DNA of 64,000 bases from Legionella oakridgensis ATCC 33761 = DSM 21215 (GTDB taxonomy: Bacteria > Pseudomonadota > Gammaproteobacteria > Legionellales > Legionellaceae): assembly GCF_000512355.1 (NCBI RefSeq), contig NZ_CP004006.1:2376501-2440500 (forward strand), written 5' to 3'. This document shows positions 37,739 through 47,103 of this stretch, piece by piece (position 1 is the first letter of the stretch; every line of letters starts with the position of its first letter). Made by a program: the position numbers and the translations under genes. The notes under the pieces are model-generated. The model did no database searches. It had not been told where the DNA came from and saw only the letters and a program-made list of their open reading frames with translations.

Positions 37739-37821
37739 GTCATCCTGAGCAAAACAAAGGATCTCCTCGCTTAAACATCAGGAATTATCTACAGAAGATC
37801 TCTCGCTTCGCTCAGGATGAC
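37739..37821. repeat. REP-like inverted repeat
   Basis: GTCATCCTGAGC (37739-37750) and its exact reverse complement GCTCAGGATGAC (37810-37821) enclose GGATCTC and GAGATC-like arms (AGATCTCTCGC). It lies in the 429-base gap 37512-37940, where nothing else is seen except a strong ribosome site for the next gene. The core resembles the IS66 ends of this window (GTCATCC...GAGGGATCT). Confidence 0.75.
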
Positions 37822-37940
37822 ACCTTTTGTTTATATTGTGATTTTACCCCTTGCCCATTGATATGATGACCTATGGATCAAATGACGTACTATACTATCA
37901 ATAATAGAACTCTTTTTCTCAATAGGGAAAGGAGGAGAAA

Positions 37941-38309
37941 ATGAGTATTGAACGCAGTCTAGCCATTATTTTTGGTCTAGTATTTATTTTAGTTGGAATT
38001 GCGGGTTTCGTGCCTAATTTGTTAACGGATGGCAATCTTCTTATGGGTCTTTTTATGGTTGACCCAATCCATAATTCCGTTCACTTGCTAAGTGGAATTA
38101 TTGCTTTAATTGCTGCCTCTACCACAGTTTTTTCACGATTATACTTTCAAATTTTCGGTACTGTTTATGGTATCGTTGCCCTCATAGGATTTATAACTGG
38201 CGGTAATCTTATAGTGATGCATATGAATATAGCCGATAACTTTTTGCATTTAATAATAGCGGTAGTCGCATTATTCATAGGCTTTTTCATGCGTCGTAAA
38301 ATGTCCTAA
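37941..38309 (+). CDS. DUF4383 membrane protein
   Basis: 122 residues with four hydrophobic helices; VDPIHNSVHLLSGIIALIAA is the family hallmark (histidines facing the membrane), and NIADNFLHLIIAVVALFIG repeats it. A strong AGGAGG-type site precedes the ATG. Function unknown; DUF4383 proteins are widespread in bacteria. Confidence 0.87.
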   Translation: MSIERSLAIIFGLVFILVGIAGFVPNLLTDGNLLMGLFMVDPIHNSVHLLSGIIALIAASTTVFSRLYFQIFGTVYGIVALIGFITGGNLIVMHMNIADNFLHLIIAVVALFIGFFMRRKMS

Positions 38310-38389
38310 CCCAACTATTATTTTTATCGCTTTTGAGCTTCAGAGGGTACATTTGATATCCTAGGCAGCAAAGAAACTTAAAGCATATT

Positions 38390-38555
38390 AGCTTCATTCC
38401 CTTATTTGTTCATATTACGACTTGTAGCAAAATAAACCCTATTCTATATTTTTAATCCATCTTAGTTGAAAAAAACAGCGTTAAGACCCAAAGATAGCTT
38501 TGTGATGAACGGTATTTATTTAATGATTATCTTACGAATTGCAGTTAGGACATTG
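38390..38555. repeat. Imperfect direct repeat, left copy
   Basis: Shares with 40338-40480 a run of blocks in the same order: CTTATT, GACTTGTAG.AAA, CTATAT, CATCT, TTAGTTGAAAAAA and GCAGTTAGGACA, with small gaps. The two copies bracket the protease-like gene. Spacing and identity are by eye. The rest of the 383-base gap 38310-38692 holds no gene. Confidence 0.55.
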
Positions 38556-38692
38556 GAATCCATAATAAGCTCAACCAAATAAGAAATAGCCATTCCGACA
38601 TCATAGTGCCATCATTGCTACCACCTATTCATTAAGAATTATTTTTAATCAAAAATATTAATAAATATACTAATATTAAACTATTAGATACA

Positions 38693-39822
38693 GTGAAATT
38701 AGCAATCATGCCTTTTCCTGAACAAGTAGATAACCATACCCTGGCTAGATTGGCAAATCACTATGCACGTTTTCAAATACGTGAAGGCACATCTCAACTT
38801 CAAAATAATTTATATGATATTGATAAACAAGCTGCTCTTAATAAAGCGCTTGCCGATATAAGACAAGCTTTTGCAAAAGAAGATTTTTTTCTAAATATTG
38901 AAACTACAATTACAAGATTTGAGAAACGTATTGCCGATTGTAAGAAATTTTCCATTGGAAATTGTCATGAATTAGCCTTAATGGCTTTGGATTACATGAT
39001 AAGAAATCAACCAAATGTACACGCAGAAGTTTACTCTATTGAAGGAGGTGATCATGCATTTTTAGTAATTGGCCGTAAAATCGATAGCGATCCGGAGAAA
39101 CCTGAAACATGGGGGGATGAAGCATATATTTGTGATCCTTGGTCTAATCATGTTTATCCAGCTGCAGAATATTTAGATAAAACTAAAAATTTTTATTATA
39201 TAACCACTCCTGATGGAAGACAGATAAATTATATTGAAGATTTTGATCCCTCAAGACATAAAATGGTTCCGGTCCAGAATCAAAATAGTATTCATTTTTT
39301 ACAAGAATCTTCAAAACTGAATACTATTTTATTGGATGTATTTACCACAATTAATGAAAGACATTGTGCTATTTTTGATGAGTTAGCTAATGATCTCAAT
39401 GAAATTTCTATCAAATTAAATAAAAAGTATGGACAAAATGATCCTAAAGTTAAAATTTTAAATGAAAAAATAAACATCATTAGAGAAGAAACTGCAAAAA
39501 TGCGATCGGAATTCAATGATTATGCTCAACGTTTAAGATCTGAAATGAATCCTGAGACATATCATGCCCATAAAGAAATAAATGATGATTTACAGAGAAT
39601 GATGAAAAATCGACTAAAAATCTACGTGAGGCTAAAGTCTTATCAACAGAAGAAAGTACTGGCTTGGATACATACCGTAAAGAGGATTCGCTTATCACTA
39701 TAATAATGAAATTTCTTCATATAAAACCTACATCATCACGGGAATATAAAGCTGCTATTTCAAAATCGGAAGAACAGTTATCAGAATTCTCTGATTTAAT
39801 AACTACATCCTTAAGAACATAA
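38693..39822 (+). CDS. Papain-like Cys/His protease-fold protein, candidate Dot/Icm effector (frameshifted near its end)
   Basis: The open frame 38693-39703 (336 residues, GTG start; ATG 38708 is an alternative) has GNCHELALMALDYM, EGGDHAFLVIGR and DPWSNHVYPA, which fit a Cys-His-Asp triad of a papain- or transglutaminase-like fold. After HKEINDD the open frame turns basic and ends LKSYQQKKVLAWIHTVKRIRLSL; the alternative frame from about 39590 gives KSTKNLREAKVLSTEESTG, then IIMKFLHIKPTSS, and ends KSEEQLSEFSDLITTSLRT at 39822. That tail has glutamates at -12, -16 and -17 and a hydrophobic residue at -3, as in Dot/Icm E-block signals. No homologue is recognised. Confidence 0.6.
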
Positions 39823-40497
39823 TAAAGAGGCACTACTCCAACAAGGGAAGAATTCAAACCATATATTATTATCTTAAACTTACTGATAAATATCTCCCAG
39901 CTGCACTCTTTCAAAGCATGCAAAGAGCCATTTTGCCTCATTAACATGATTACCTATTGAGTCCGATAACCTACTATTAGTAACGGCCCTCTTTAGTTAA
40001 ATAATTTTGAGCCGCATTAAAATTAGTAGATTGAGTGATAGAAAATCCTGAAGTATTTAAAAAAAAATATTCTCTTGATTAGATTTATCTCCTATCTCAT
40101 TTCTTGGCCTTTTATTGCTTTGAGTAGCATAAAGGTAATATGTTCCTGATTAATAATCTTGTTCCCTAGGATACTCGTGGAAAAAATTCAAAATTTTCAT
40201 CCTATTATGGGAGATTGGAACACAGGAAATTTAAACAGCCTTATTTTTGATACACTATTGCCATTAAACTAAGTTGATTATTTGTAAAGCAATATACATT
40301 CTTACATAAGTGCCATCTAAAAATTATCGAGTTAATCACCTTATTCATTCCATGACTTGTAGTAAAGTAGGCCATATGCTATATCTTAAACATCTATTGA
40401 CCACCATTTAGTTGAAAAAAGTGACATAAAAACAATCCATGTATCTTGAATTGTGCTGAATGGTTGCAGTTAGGACAGATTAGCAAAGGAGCAAGGC
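39823..40497. other. Intergenic region downstream of the protease-like gene
   Basis: About 675 AT-rich bases with no credible coding frame. Its right part (40338-40480) is the second direct-repeat copy. Only a weak ribosome site (AAAGGAGCAAGGC) is visible, at the end, for the MFS gene. Confidence 0.5.
40338..40480. repeat. Imperfect direct repeat, right copy
   Basis: Same block order as 38390-38555 (CTTATTC, GACTTGTAGTAAA, CTATATC, CATCT, TTAGTTGAAAAAA, GCAGTTAGGACA). It ends just before the MFS gene's ribosome site. Together the copies may mark a duplication or recombination edge around the effector candidate. Confidence 0.55.
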
Positions 40498-41688
40498 ATG
40501 ATGAAAATTGCCTGTGGTCTGCTGGTTTGGTTTATTTCTACCCTATTTGTAATCTATGCTTTTTGTTTAAATACCGCCGCAGCGGTATTCTCAAGTGCTA
40601 TCAAAACTTCCCTGCAGTTTACAGACCTAGAAGTTTCTTATGCAGTTGGCGCCTTTATTGCCGGCTTTGCATTGATGCAAATTCCAGCAGGTTATCTCTT
40701 GGATCGCTTTAATACGAAGCTAGTTGTCGGTTTTGGAGTTTTGTTATTAGCATTAGGTAATATTCTAATTTCTTATGCTGATAGCTTGGCATTGTTTTCT
40801 TTTTCAAACTTTATCCAGGGGATGGGCGGTTCTTTTGCTTTTATTGCAACGGCTGTGCTTGTATCCAATTGGTTTTCTGCACAAATGTTCCCAATTTTAT
40901 TTGGTTTAACACAAACATTATCGTGCGTATTGGCTGGTATTATTCACTACGCTTTTATGAGAGAGTTAATCACCCATCCTTGGAATGTACTTTATAAATA
41001 CTTAGCTTTGTTTGGCTTAATCTTATTTGTCCTAACATTACTCATCGTTCGCTCACCTAACGCTGAAAAAGTGGTTGAGCCGTTGTCTTTGGGAAGTACT
41101 CTTAAAAAAGTTTGCGGAAATGGTCAATTATGGTTATGCGCAATAGCCGCTGCCACATCATTTGGTGTCTTGTTAGCCTATGCAGGTTTTTGGTATATGG
41201 ACATCGAGAAATTTTATGCAGTCTCTAAAGACCGTGCCTTTATTCTTAGTGCAATTATTTTTACTGGCATTGGTATTGGCACACCACTGTTGGGATATGT
41301 GTCGAATCTACTCAAATCCAGGAAACTTGTAATTCACGTGACAGTGGTGTTAGGCACTATGGCTTTACTCCTTGGTATTTATTTACCACACTATAATTTT
41401 AATAACCTGATTCTAATTAACATAGTCTCTTTTCTGATTGGATTTTTTCTATCTGGATCCATGTTGATTTATACCATCGTCAGTGAAATATCAACGGATA
41501 ATACACGCGGGTTTGCATTAAGTGTTACAAATACTTTCGTATTTTTATTCAATACATTGCTGATGTTTCTTCCCTATTGGTTTATTACTAAGCTGTCGCA
41601 AAATTTCTTTACCTATCTTTGGGTTTTACCATTTAGCGTCCTGATTTCAATTCTTTTGCTTTACTTTATTAAAGAGTCATACCGGTAA
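40498..41688 (+). CDS. MFS transporter
   Basis: 396 residues with about twelve hydrophobic helices; LMQIPAGYLLDRFNTKL is the loop 2-3 motif (GxLxDRxxxR-like). The general layout resembles Legionella Pht-type and other small-solute importers. Its downstream neighbour, 25 bases on, is guanine deaminase, which suggests a purine or nucleoside substrate; that is inference from context. ATG 40498 follows AAGGAG. Confidence 0.85.
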   Translation: MMKIACGLLVWFISTLFVIYAFCLNTAAAVFSSAIKTSLQFTDLEVSYAVGAFIAGFALMQIPAGYLLDRFNTKLVVGFGVLLLALGNILISYADSLALFSFSNFIQGMGGSFAFIATAVLVSNWFSAQMFPILFGLTQTLSCVLAGIIHYAFMRELITHPWNVLYKYLALFGLILFVLTLLIVRSPNAEKVVEPLSLGSTLKKVCGNGQLWLCAIAAATSFGVLLAYAGFWYMDIEKFYAVSKDRAFILSAIIFTGIGIGTPLLGYVSNLLKSRKLVIHVTVVLGTMALLLGIYLPHYNFNNLILINIVSFLIGFFLSGSMLIYTIVSEISTDNTRGFALSVTNTFVFLFNTLLMFLPYWFITKLSQNFFTYLWVLPFSVLISILLLYFIKESYR

Positions 41689-41713
41689 CCTTATTTCCAG
41701 GGAGATCTATACT

Positions 41714-43068
41714 ATGAATGCTCATCAGTGTGCTTACCGTGGCCGGATTTTTTATTTTAAAGACTCCTCAACGTTCAATACGATTCCTAGCAGCAAAGGG
41801 GTTGATAAGAGCTTTCATGAGCACAGTTATTGCTATCTGGAAGATGGCATTTTAATAGTGGATGATCAGGGAAAAATCTCTGGGGTTGGCCAATATGCCG
41901 ATATGAAAAAGGATTTAGAGGGCATTAATGTCGTTAACTATAAGGGCAAATTGATTACCCCCGGATTTATAGATACACACAATCACGCCACTCAAAGTGC
42001 TGTCGTTGCAGCTTATGGAGAAAAATTGCTTGAGTGGTTAAACAACTATGTCTTTCCTGCTGAAAGCCATTATAAAGATGATGATCATGCTCGAACCGAT
42101 TTAAATTTTTTATTGATCAAATGCTAAAAAATGGGACTACTACAGCAGTATCCTTTGGTCCATTATTCTACGATGCAACTAACATTTTTTTCGAAGAATT
42201 GCAAAAAAGAAATATGCGTTTTATTACCGGCAATACCATGATGGATGATAACTCACCAGAATATTTAAGGCTTCCAGCAAAAGAAAATTATGATATCGCG
42301 AAAAAATTAATTCATAAATGGCATAATAAACATAGACTTAGTTTTTGTGTAACTCCACGTTTCGGCTTATCTTGCTCTGAACAAATGTTAGATATGTGTG
42401 GGGCATTGGCTAAAGAACACCAGGATGTCTATATTCAGACACATCTTGATGAAAATGTGAATGAGATTAAAGCAACACACGAAAAATTTCCTTGGAGCAA
42501 ACATTACACCGATGTCTACGATCATTTTGGATTGGTTACAGACCGTGCCGTTTTTGGGCATTGCATCCACCTTACTGAACAAGAATTAGCAATCTTCAAA
42601 GAAAAAAAAGCGATTATTGCCTCTTGCCCTACGAGTAACAATTTTCTTGGAAGTGGTTTATTTAATTTTCAACGTACTTCTAAATACACAGAACGTATCA
42701 CCTTTGCTACAGATTGGGGTGCAGGAAATACCCTGTCTATGCTAAGAGTTATGGATGATGCCTATAAAGTTGCCATGCTCTCGGGGTTTAAATTACCCAG
42801 TATGATGAGATGGTATGTATGTACCCTGGGTGCAGCGAGGGCATTACAGATGGAGGATAAAATTGGCAATTTTGAAGTAGGTAAAGAAGCTGATTTCATA
42901 GTGATTGATCCAGACGCATCTCCTATATTAAAGTATCGTAATAATCAAGTTGATGATATTTTTGAGCTTTTATTTATTATGATGTCATTAGCCGGTGAAG
43001 AAAACATCGCCGCCACTTATATTATGGGTAAGCCCGTGTATATAAATCCATTAGAATCAAAAAACTAA
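41714..43068 (+). CDS. guaD: Guanine deaminase, amidohydrolase type (frameshifted)
   Basis: Two frames, 41714-42127 and 42121-43068, join at the T6 run 42106-42111 to a protein of about 450 residues. It has PGFIDTHNHATQ (metal His-x-His), LLEWLNNYVFPAE as in E. coli guanine deaminase, QTHLDENVNEI, GHCIHLTE, CPTSNNFLGSG and FATDWGAGN (metal Asp). It converts guanine to xanthine, releasing ammonia. It probably forms an operon with the MFS gene upstream. A CDA-fold deaminase with a similar predicted substrate lies 1.2 kb on. Confidence 0.9.
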
Positions 43069-43075
43069 GAAGCTA

Positions 43076-43123
43076 TCTTCAGAGTCGTTAGACTTTTAGC
43101 CCTGTATAATTAGACTCTGAAGA
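43076..43123. repeat. Inverted repeat after guanine deaminase
   Basis: TCTTCAGAGTC (43076-43086) and its exact complement GACTCTGAAGA (43113-43123) enclose a 26-base AT-rich loop. There is no T tract, so it is more a stable 3' hairpin or a regulatory site than a classic terminator. A related GTCTTCAGAGACTCTG lies at 46426-46441. Confidence 0.6.
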
Positions 43124-43139
43124 CAAGTTCTGAAAAAAG

Positions 43140-43631
43140 ATGATGATTAATACAATACATCAACGTACTATAATTGGCTTAATGGCTTTGATTTTTTCAA
43201 ACACGCCTTTTGCCAATGTCATTTCAGAATCGGAATCAAATGCCGCCCGAATCCTCATGCTGGAACAAGCGCTAGCGCCTAATAGTCCCTCTGAAGTTGC
43301 GGCCTTGTTCGCAAAAGCAACAAAAGCTCGCAACTGTGCCGTTCAATTTATGTTAGTTTCAACCTCGTTAAAAAATAAATATAAAGAGAGCTGTCCATAT
43401 TGGGTCTCTGGTACCTCCAGTCCTTGGATTACTTCTTACAGGATTGATAAATTTTCTAATAACAAAAAATCCAGTCGATTTAAAATAACTTATCAATGGG
43501 CAACAGCCGCTGGTCCTTTTAAGCCCGATCTAGTGCAAATCCTTGTTGTTGAGCCTGTTCCTGTAAACGCACATTCCTCACAAACATTTTGGATTACCAG
43601 TCTTAAAGATCGAGACATTCACCCGCAATAG
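43140..43631 (+). CDS. Secreted protein of unknown function
   Basis: 163 residues with a signal peptide (IIGLMALIFSNTPFAN). The mature part has two cysteines (RNCAVQF and KESCPYW) that could form a disulfide, and a beta-rich C-terminus (RFKITYQWATAAG, VQILVVEPVP). No family recognised. It is free-standing between the guanine deaminase hairpin and the convergent SRPBCC gene. Confidence 0.6.
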   Translation: MMINTIHQRTIIGLMALIFSNTPFANVISESESNAARILMLEQALAPNSPSEVAALFAKATKARNCAVQFMLVSTSLKNKYKESCPYWVSGTSSPWITSYRIDKFSNNKKSSRFKITYQWATAAGPFKPDLVQILVVEPVPVNAHSSQTFWITSLKDRDIHPQ

Positions 43632-43639
43632 TTTCCCTA

Positions 43640-44070
43640 TCAACTGTTTTCTGATAGTTCTTTAACCCTCTGTAACGCTTTTGGAAATTTATCCTCAAAC
43701 ATTTTTTTCCATTCTTCCAGGGTATCTAGACTAACAATCAATGTAGTAACCCCATTATTTTCTTTGAGAGAATAATTTTCTAAAGCTCCGGACCATTCTT
43801 TAGAAAGTTGTTCCTCCCCATTTATTATTTCACCCAAATGCTTAAAAGACATAAACTCATTCGGAATTTTTTCTCAATCACGCTCGACATACCATGGTTA
43901 CTTTTGGGATCAATAAACTGTATTCTGCTCCCTTCCATCCAATCGCTAACAGCATACGAGCCTTCAGCAAAAACACTTGTCCAATCTGTAAAAGTTTTAT
44001 CCCCCCAAAGGATTTTCCAGACTTTTTCCTTAGATGCATTAATATTGATTGAAAAATGCAAGGTTTCCAT
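43640..44070 (-). CDS. SRPBCC (AHSA1/START-like) domain protein (frameshifted)
   Basis: About 144 residues from ATG 44070 (METLHFSININASKEKVW), which has AGGAG upstream. The first frame runs to VIEKKF and the second (43640-43852) continues MSFKHLGEIINGEE...; they join at the T6 run 43867-43872. The helix-grip fold start ASKEKVWKILW, GSRIQF and the final helix EEWKKMFEDKFPKALQRVKEL fit the activator-of-Hsp90-like lipid or hydrophobic-ligand binding family. Ligand unknown. Confidence 0.75.
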
Positions 44071-44312
44071 TCTATTGCTTCTCCTCATATTATTTATCAT
44101 CCAATGTATACCGAATCTGATGTGTCAACGCTTTTCCGAGCGGTAATTTTTGCATATCCCTGCTCGAGCGCCATATCATTAACCAGTATAGCAACGGTTT
44201 TGAAAAGTATAGATTAAGAGTTAGGATATTATGGGTTTAATGGTACGTTCAAAATTTACAATATAGACTATCTGTGAAGTAAATGGATTTAATTTTAAAT
44301 AAGGAATCAATC

Positions 44313-44786
44313 ATGACTGATTTCATCAAACAAACCATTGAATTGGCGGTAGAGAATGTTAAACAAGGAGGCCGCCCTTTTGCTTGCATTATTACAAAAA
44401 ATAATAAAGTCATTGCTGAGGGAACTAATCAAGTTGCACAGACCAAAGATCCTACTGCTCATGCAGAAATTGTTGCGATACGTAAGGCAACCGCAATATT
44501 AAATTCGGAGCATTTGACAGATTGTGAGTTTTTTATCTTAGCCCACCCTTGCCCAATGTGTTTAGCCGCAATGTACTATTGCAGTCCCTTGAAAGTGACC
44601 TTTATCACCACCAGGGATGAATATAAAAAATATTACGAGGATCATCGCAAATATTTTACTCTGGACAATTTCTATGAAGAATTTGCTAAACCATGGCAAG
44701 AACGTAATATGCCAATGGCTCATCATGTCGATCCAGAGGGGATTGAAGTTTATAAACTTTGGCAGAAAATGAACAAAACTTCCTAG
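44313..44786 (+). CDS. Cytidine/guanine-deaminase-fold nucleoside deaminase
   Basis: 157 residues from ATG 44313 (AAGGAATC upstream). Zinc motif TAHAEIVAIRKA with the catalytic Glu, and HPCPMCLAAMYY with the two cysteines. The NDPTAHAE-like PTAHAE and the KPWQERNMPM tail match B. subtilis-type guanine deaminase (GDE) rather than tRNA adenosine deaminase, which lacks that C-terminal extension. It is a zinc hydrolase unrelated in fold to the amidohydrolase at 41714, so the region may hold two enzymes for similar chemistry. Confidence 0.85.
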   Translation: MTDFIKQTIELAVENVKQGGRPFACIITKNNKVIAEGTNQVAQTKDPTAHAEIVAIRKATAILNSEHLTDCEFFILAHPCPMCLAAMYYCSPLKVTFITTRDEYKKYYEDHRKYFTLDNFYEEFAKPWQERNMPMAHHVDPEGIEVYKLWQKMNKTS

Positions 44787-44889
44787 GGATTCATGCCACA
44801 ACCTCCGTCTTTAAAAGTATCCATCCCAGGGGACAAGACCTCGATTAGTCTATTTTTGATGTTCGGATTGAACGGACTGTTTCACACCA

Positions 44890-45990
44890 CTAGACGTCGG
44901 CCCCATTCTTAGATTTAGGTATGGTATTTGCTTCGTTATTTAATTGCTCTATCAGATTAACAAAATCGTTTAAAGAACAAGAATCGCCACCACACTGCTT
45001 GATAAGAAGCGGCTTCTGATTATAGGTTACTCTGACCTCAAAATTGGAAGCACCCATATCAAATAATGCATAATTAAGCCGTGAAGCATATGGTGGAATA
45101 TCGTCTATCGTTTGACCTAATAATTTAAGCTGTGCGGCAAGCGTTGAGTCATGTGCGACAAATAACAGATATTTTAATGAATTACGACGACTGGTTGCGA
45201 AATTTATTTCACGCTTAATCGTTTGTGCCAATTCATTTCCTGCAATTAACGCCAACGTTGGGTGATTGTAAATAGAAAGCCAAGCCCATTTACCAGCCTC
45301 TGTAATCATCTCGGCGTCCTTTTCCGATAAGCCATTAGGAAGCGGTATATTGTATAAACGTTCGATAAACAGGCGGTCGCTCACATAAATCAAATCAATC
45401 AAATTGTTTATTTGGAAACTAACGATTTTGCTCCATGCTGAATAGTGTGATTTGAGCGCCTGATCTTTTTGAATCCAATCTTGACTATTAAAAATATAGG
45501 TTTCCAATAATCGCTTGGACAATTCTTTGTCATGATCTGGCACCAAAAGGCTGTCTTGTTCAAGAGGCACCGTATCGATCGGGATAGGCTGCAATCCCTC
45601 CGGTAATGCCCAAGTTGAATCATTCAAAAAAGGGCCTGTTCCTAATGGATAAAGTCCAAATAAAATAGATTGAGCACTCATCAAGGTTCTTGCAATACCC
45701 GAAGAGCGAACATTCATTGTATTTATATCATAATGCTTAGGTAACAAGTGATCTTCATTAACATATTGTTGCCGCAATGTTTTTCCAAGATTATATTCTT
45801 GACGCATGCCCTCCGGCGTCAGCTGCCCTATCCCTTGTGGCCATATTTTTGCCATCCCTGGAGATGGCGTTATTGGCGTCCTATCGCCATGACGCACCAC
45901 ATCAATTGCAAAAATGAGTTTTCCTTGTGCAAAGGTGCCGGTATATACAAAAAACCCAAGAACAATAGAAAAAAGAGATTTTAGCATCAT
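44890..45990 (-). CDS. map: Histidine acid phosphatase (Map-type)
   Basis: About 365 residues from ATG 45990; the frame is open to 46035 (TTG) but the signal peptide MMLKSLFSIVLGFFVYTGTFAQ supports this start. Active-site VVRHGDRTP is at about 31-39, and the distal LLFVAHDSTLAAQ supplies the HD proton donor. Periplasmic or secreted acid phosphatase. L. pneumophila Map, a type II-secreted tartrate-sensitive phosphatase, is the close functional precedent. Stands alone. Confidence 0.88.
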   Translation of the reverse strand: MMLKSLFSIVLGFFVYTGTFAQGKLIFAIDVVRHGDRTPITPSPGMAKIWPQGIGQLTPEGMRQEYNLGKTLRQQYVNEDHLLPKHYDINTMNVRSSGIARTLMSAQSILFGLYPLGTGPFLNDSTWALPEGLQPIPIDTVPLEQDSLLVPDHDKELSKRLLETYIFNSQDWIQKDQALKSHYSAWSKIVSFQINNLIDLIYVSDRLFIERLYNIPLPNGLSEKDAEMITEAGKWAWLSIYNHPTLALIAGNELAQTIKREINFATSRRNSLKYLLFVAHDSTLAAQLKLLGQTIDDIPPYASRLNYALFDMGASNFEVRVTYNQKPLLIKQCGGDSCSLNDFVNLIEQLNNEANTIPKSKNGADV

Positions 45991-46035
45991 GAATCCATTA
46001 CACTTAAAACAACTTGATATCATATTGTTTTTCAA

Positions 46036-46531
46036 AAAATAGTCCCCATTTTATTTATTAATAAATTATCAATCAAATTAAGCATGCCTGGAATTTTGAA
46101 CATTATAAATTAAAAAAGTATTAGGCCATTGATCTCTGATGATTAAAGATGCGCCATTAAAAACCCGCTCGGAGAAACTCAACATCTGATATTTTGATTT
46201 AAAGCCTTATATTCCAATTTTATAACTTATTCATAAATCAAATATATTGATAGAATTAATAGCGTTCTAGCGAAGCTTTCTTGAAGTACTTTTGAAAGAT
46301 TGAAACTCATTATTTAGACATATATCATCAGCCGATAAAGATCATCAAACCTTTATCCAGGGAATACATGGAATCTGATATCAAATTAAATAAACTTGTT
46401 TGGCAATATTTAAAGAAAAAAAATTGTCTTCAGAGACTCTGTTATTCCAACAGTCACCTTTCTCGCTCATGCTTTCTGATGAGATCGCTTTTTTTGTATG
46501 CAGAAATATGCGATCTCAATTGTGTCTAAAT
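46036..46531. other. Intergenic region with a possible small ORF
   Basis: 496 AT-rich bases. On the plus strand an ATG (46369) opens MESDIKLNKLVWQYLKKKN; a shift in the following A run would continue SSETLLFQQSPFSLMLSDEIAFF. This may be a short gene or a decayed fragment; no family is seen. GTCTTCAGAGACTCTG lies at 46426-46441. Confidence 0.35.
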
Positions 46532-47020
46532 TTAAATAATTAAAACCTTAGCTCCAGGGTTGGCTTTTACCCAATTCGCCACATACTCGATGTAGTTATT
46601 TTTACCAACAGCAATGCATCCACGCGTTGAGCTTGGTAAATTGTTTAACCAGCTAAATCCACTAGACGACTGCGTTGGCCCATGGATCCCTACATCTCTA
46701 CCAGTATATCCTGCAGCTAATTGCTTTGAAGTCGGATAGAGAATTGGAATAAAGACTTTAAATTGATTGGATTTTCTTGGATAAGCCAACCCATATAAAC
46801 CAATTGGAGTTTTATTATCACCCGCTCGTTTTTTACCAACGCCTTTATATCCGAGAGCGACTTTAAAGGTCTTAATGACAGTGCCTTGTTTACAAATATT
46901 TAAAATTCGCTTTGCAGTATGCACATTGATTCCGTTTGATAAAGGACAAGTCGCCGTATTAGCAAATAAAGCAACTGGAAAAAAAATAGAGATCATGAAG
47001 AGAATTGCTTTTATTTTCAT
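46532..47020 (-). CDS. Secreted L,D-transpeptidase (YkuD family)
   Basis: About 162 residues from ATG 47020 with a signal peptide (ILFMISIFFPVALFA). The YkuD catalytic region reads VGIHGPTQSSSG ... LPSSTRGCIAVGKNNY, with His and Cys of HxGTx..SxGC. These enzymes make 3-3 cross-links in peptidoglycan or attach lipoproteins to it. It lies between Map and the ISL3 element, which begins about 80 bases away. Confidence 0.88.
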   Translation of the reverse strand: MKIKAILFMISIFFPVALFANTATCPLSNGINVHTAKRILNICKQGTVIKTFKVALGYKGVGKKRAGDNKTPIGLYGLAYPRKSNQFKVFIPILYPTSKQLAAGYTGRDVGIHGPTQSSSGFSWLNNLPSSTRGCIAVGKNNYIEYVANWVKANPGAKVLII

Positions 47021-47103
47021 ATTAATAGACAAAATTTATTGAAATTGGTTAATAATTATTCCATAGTATTCCATTTATTCATAGGGTTGGCAGGCTAAAT
47101 CTT

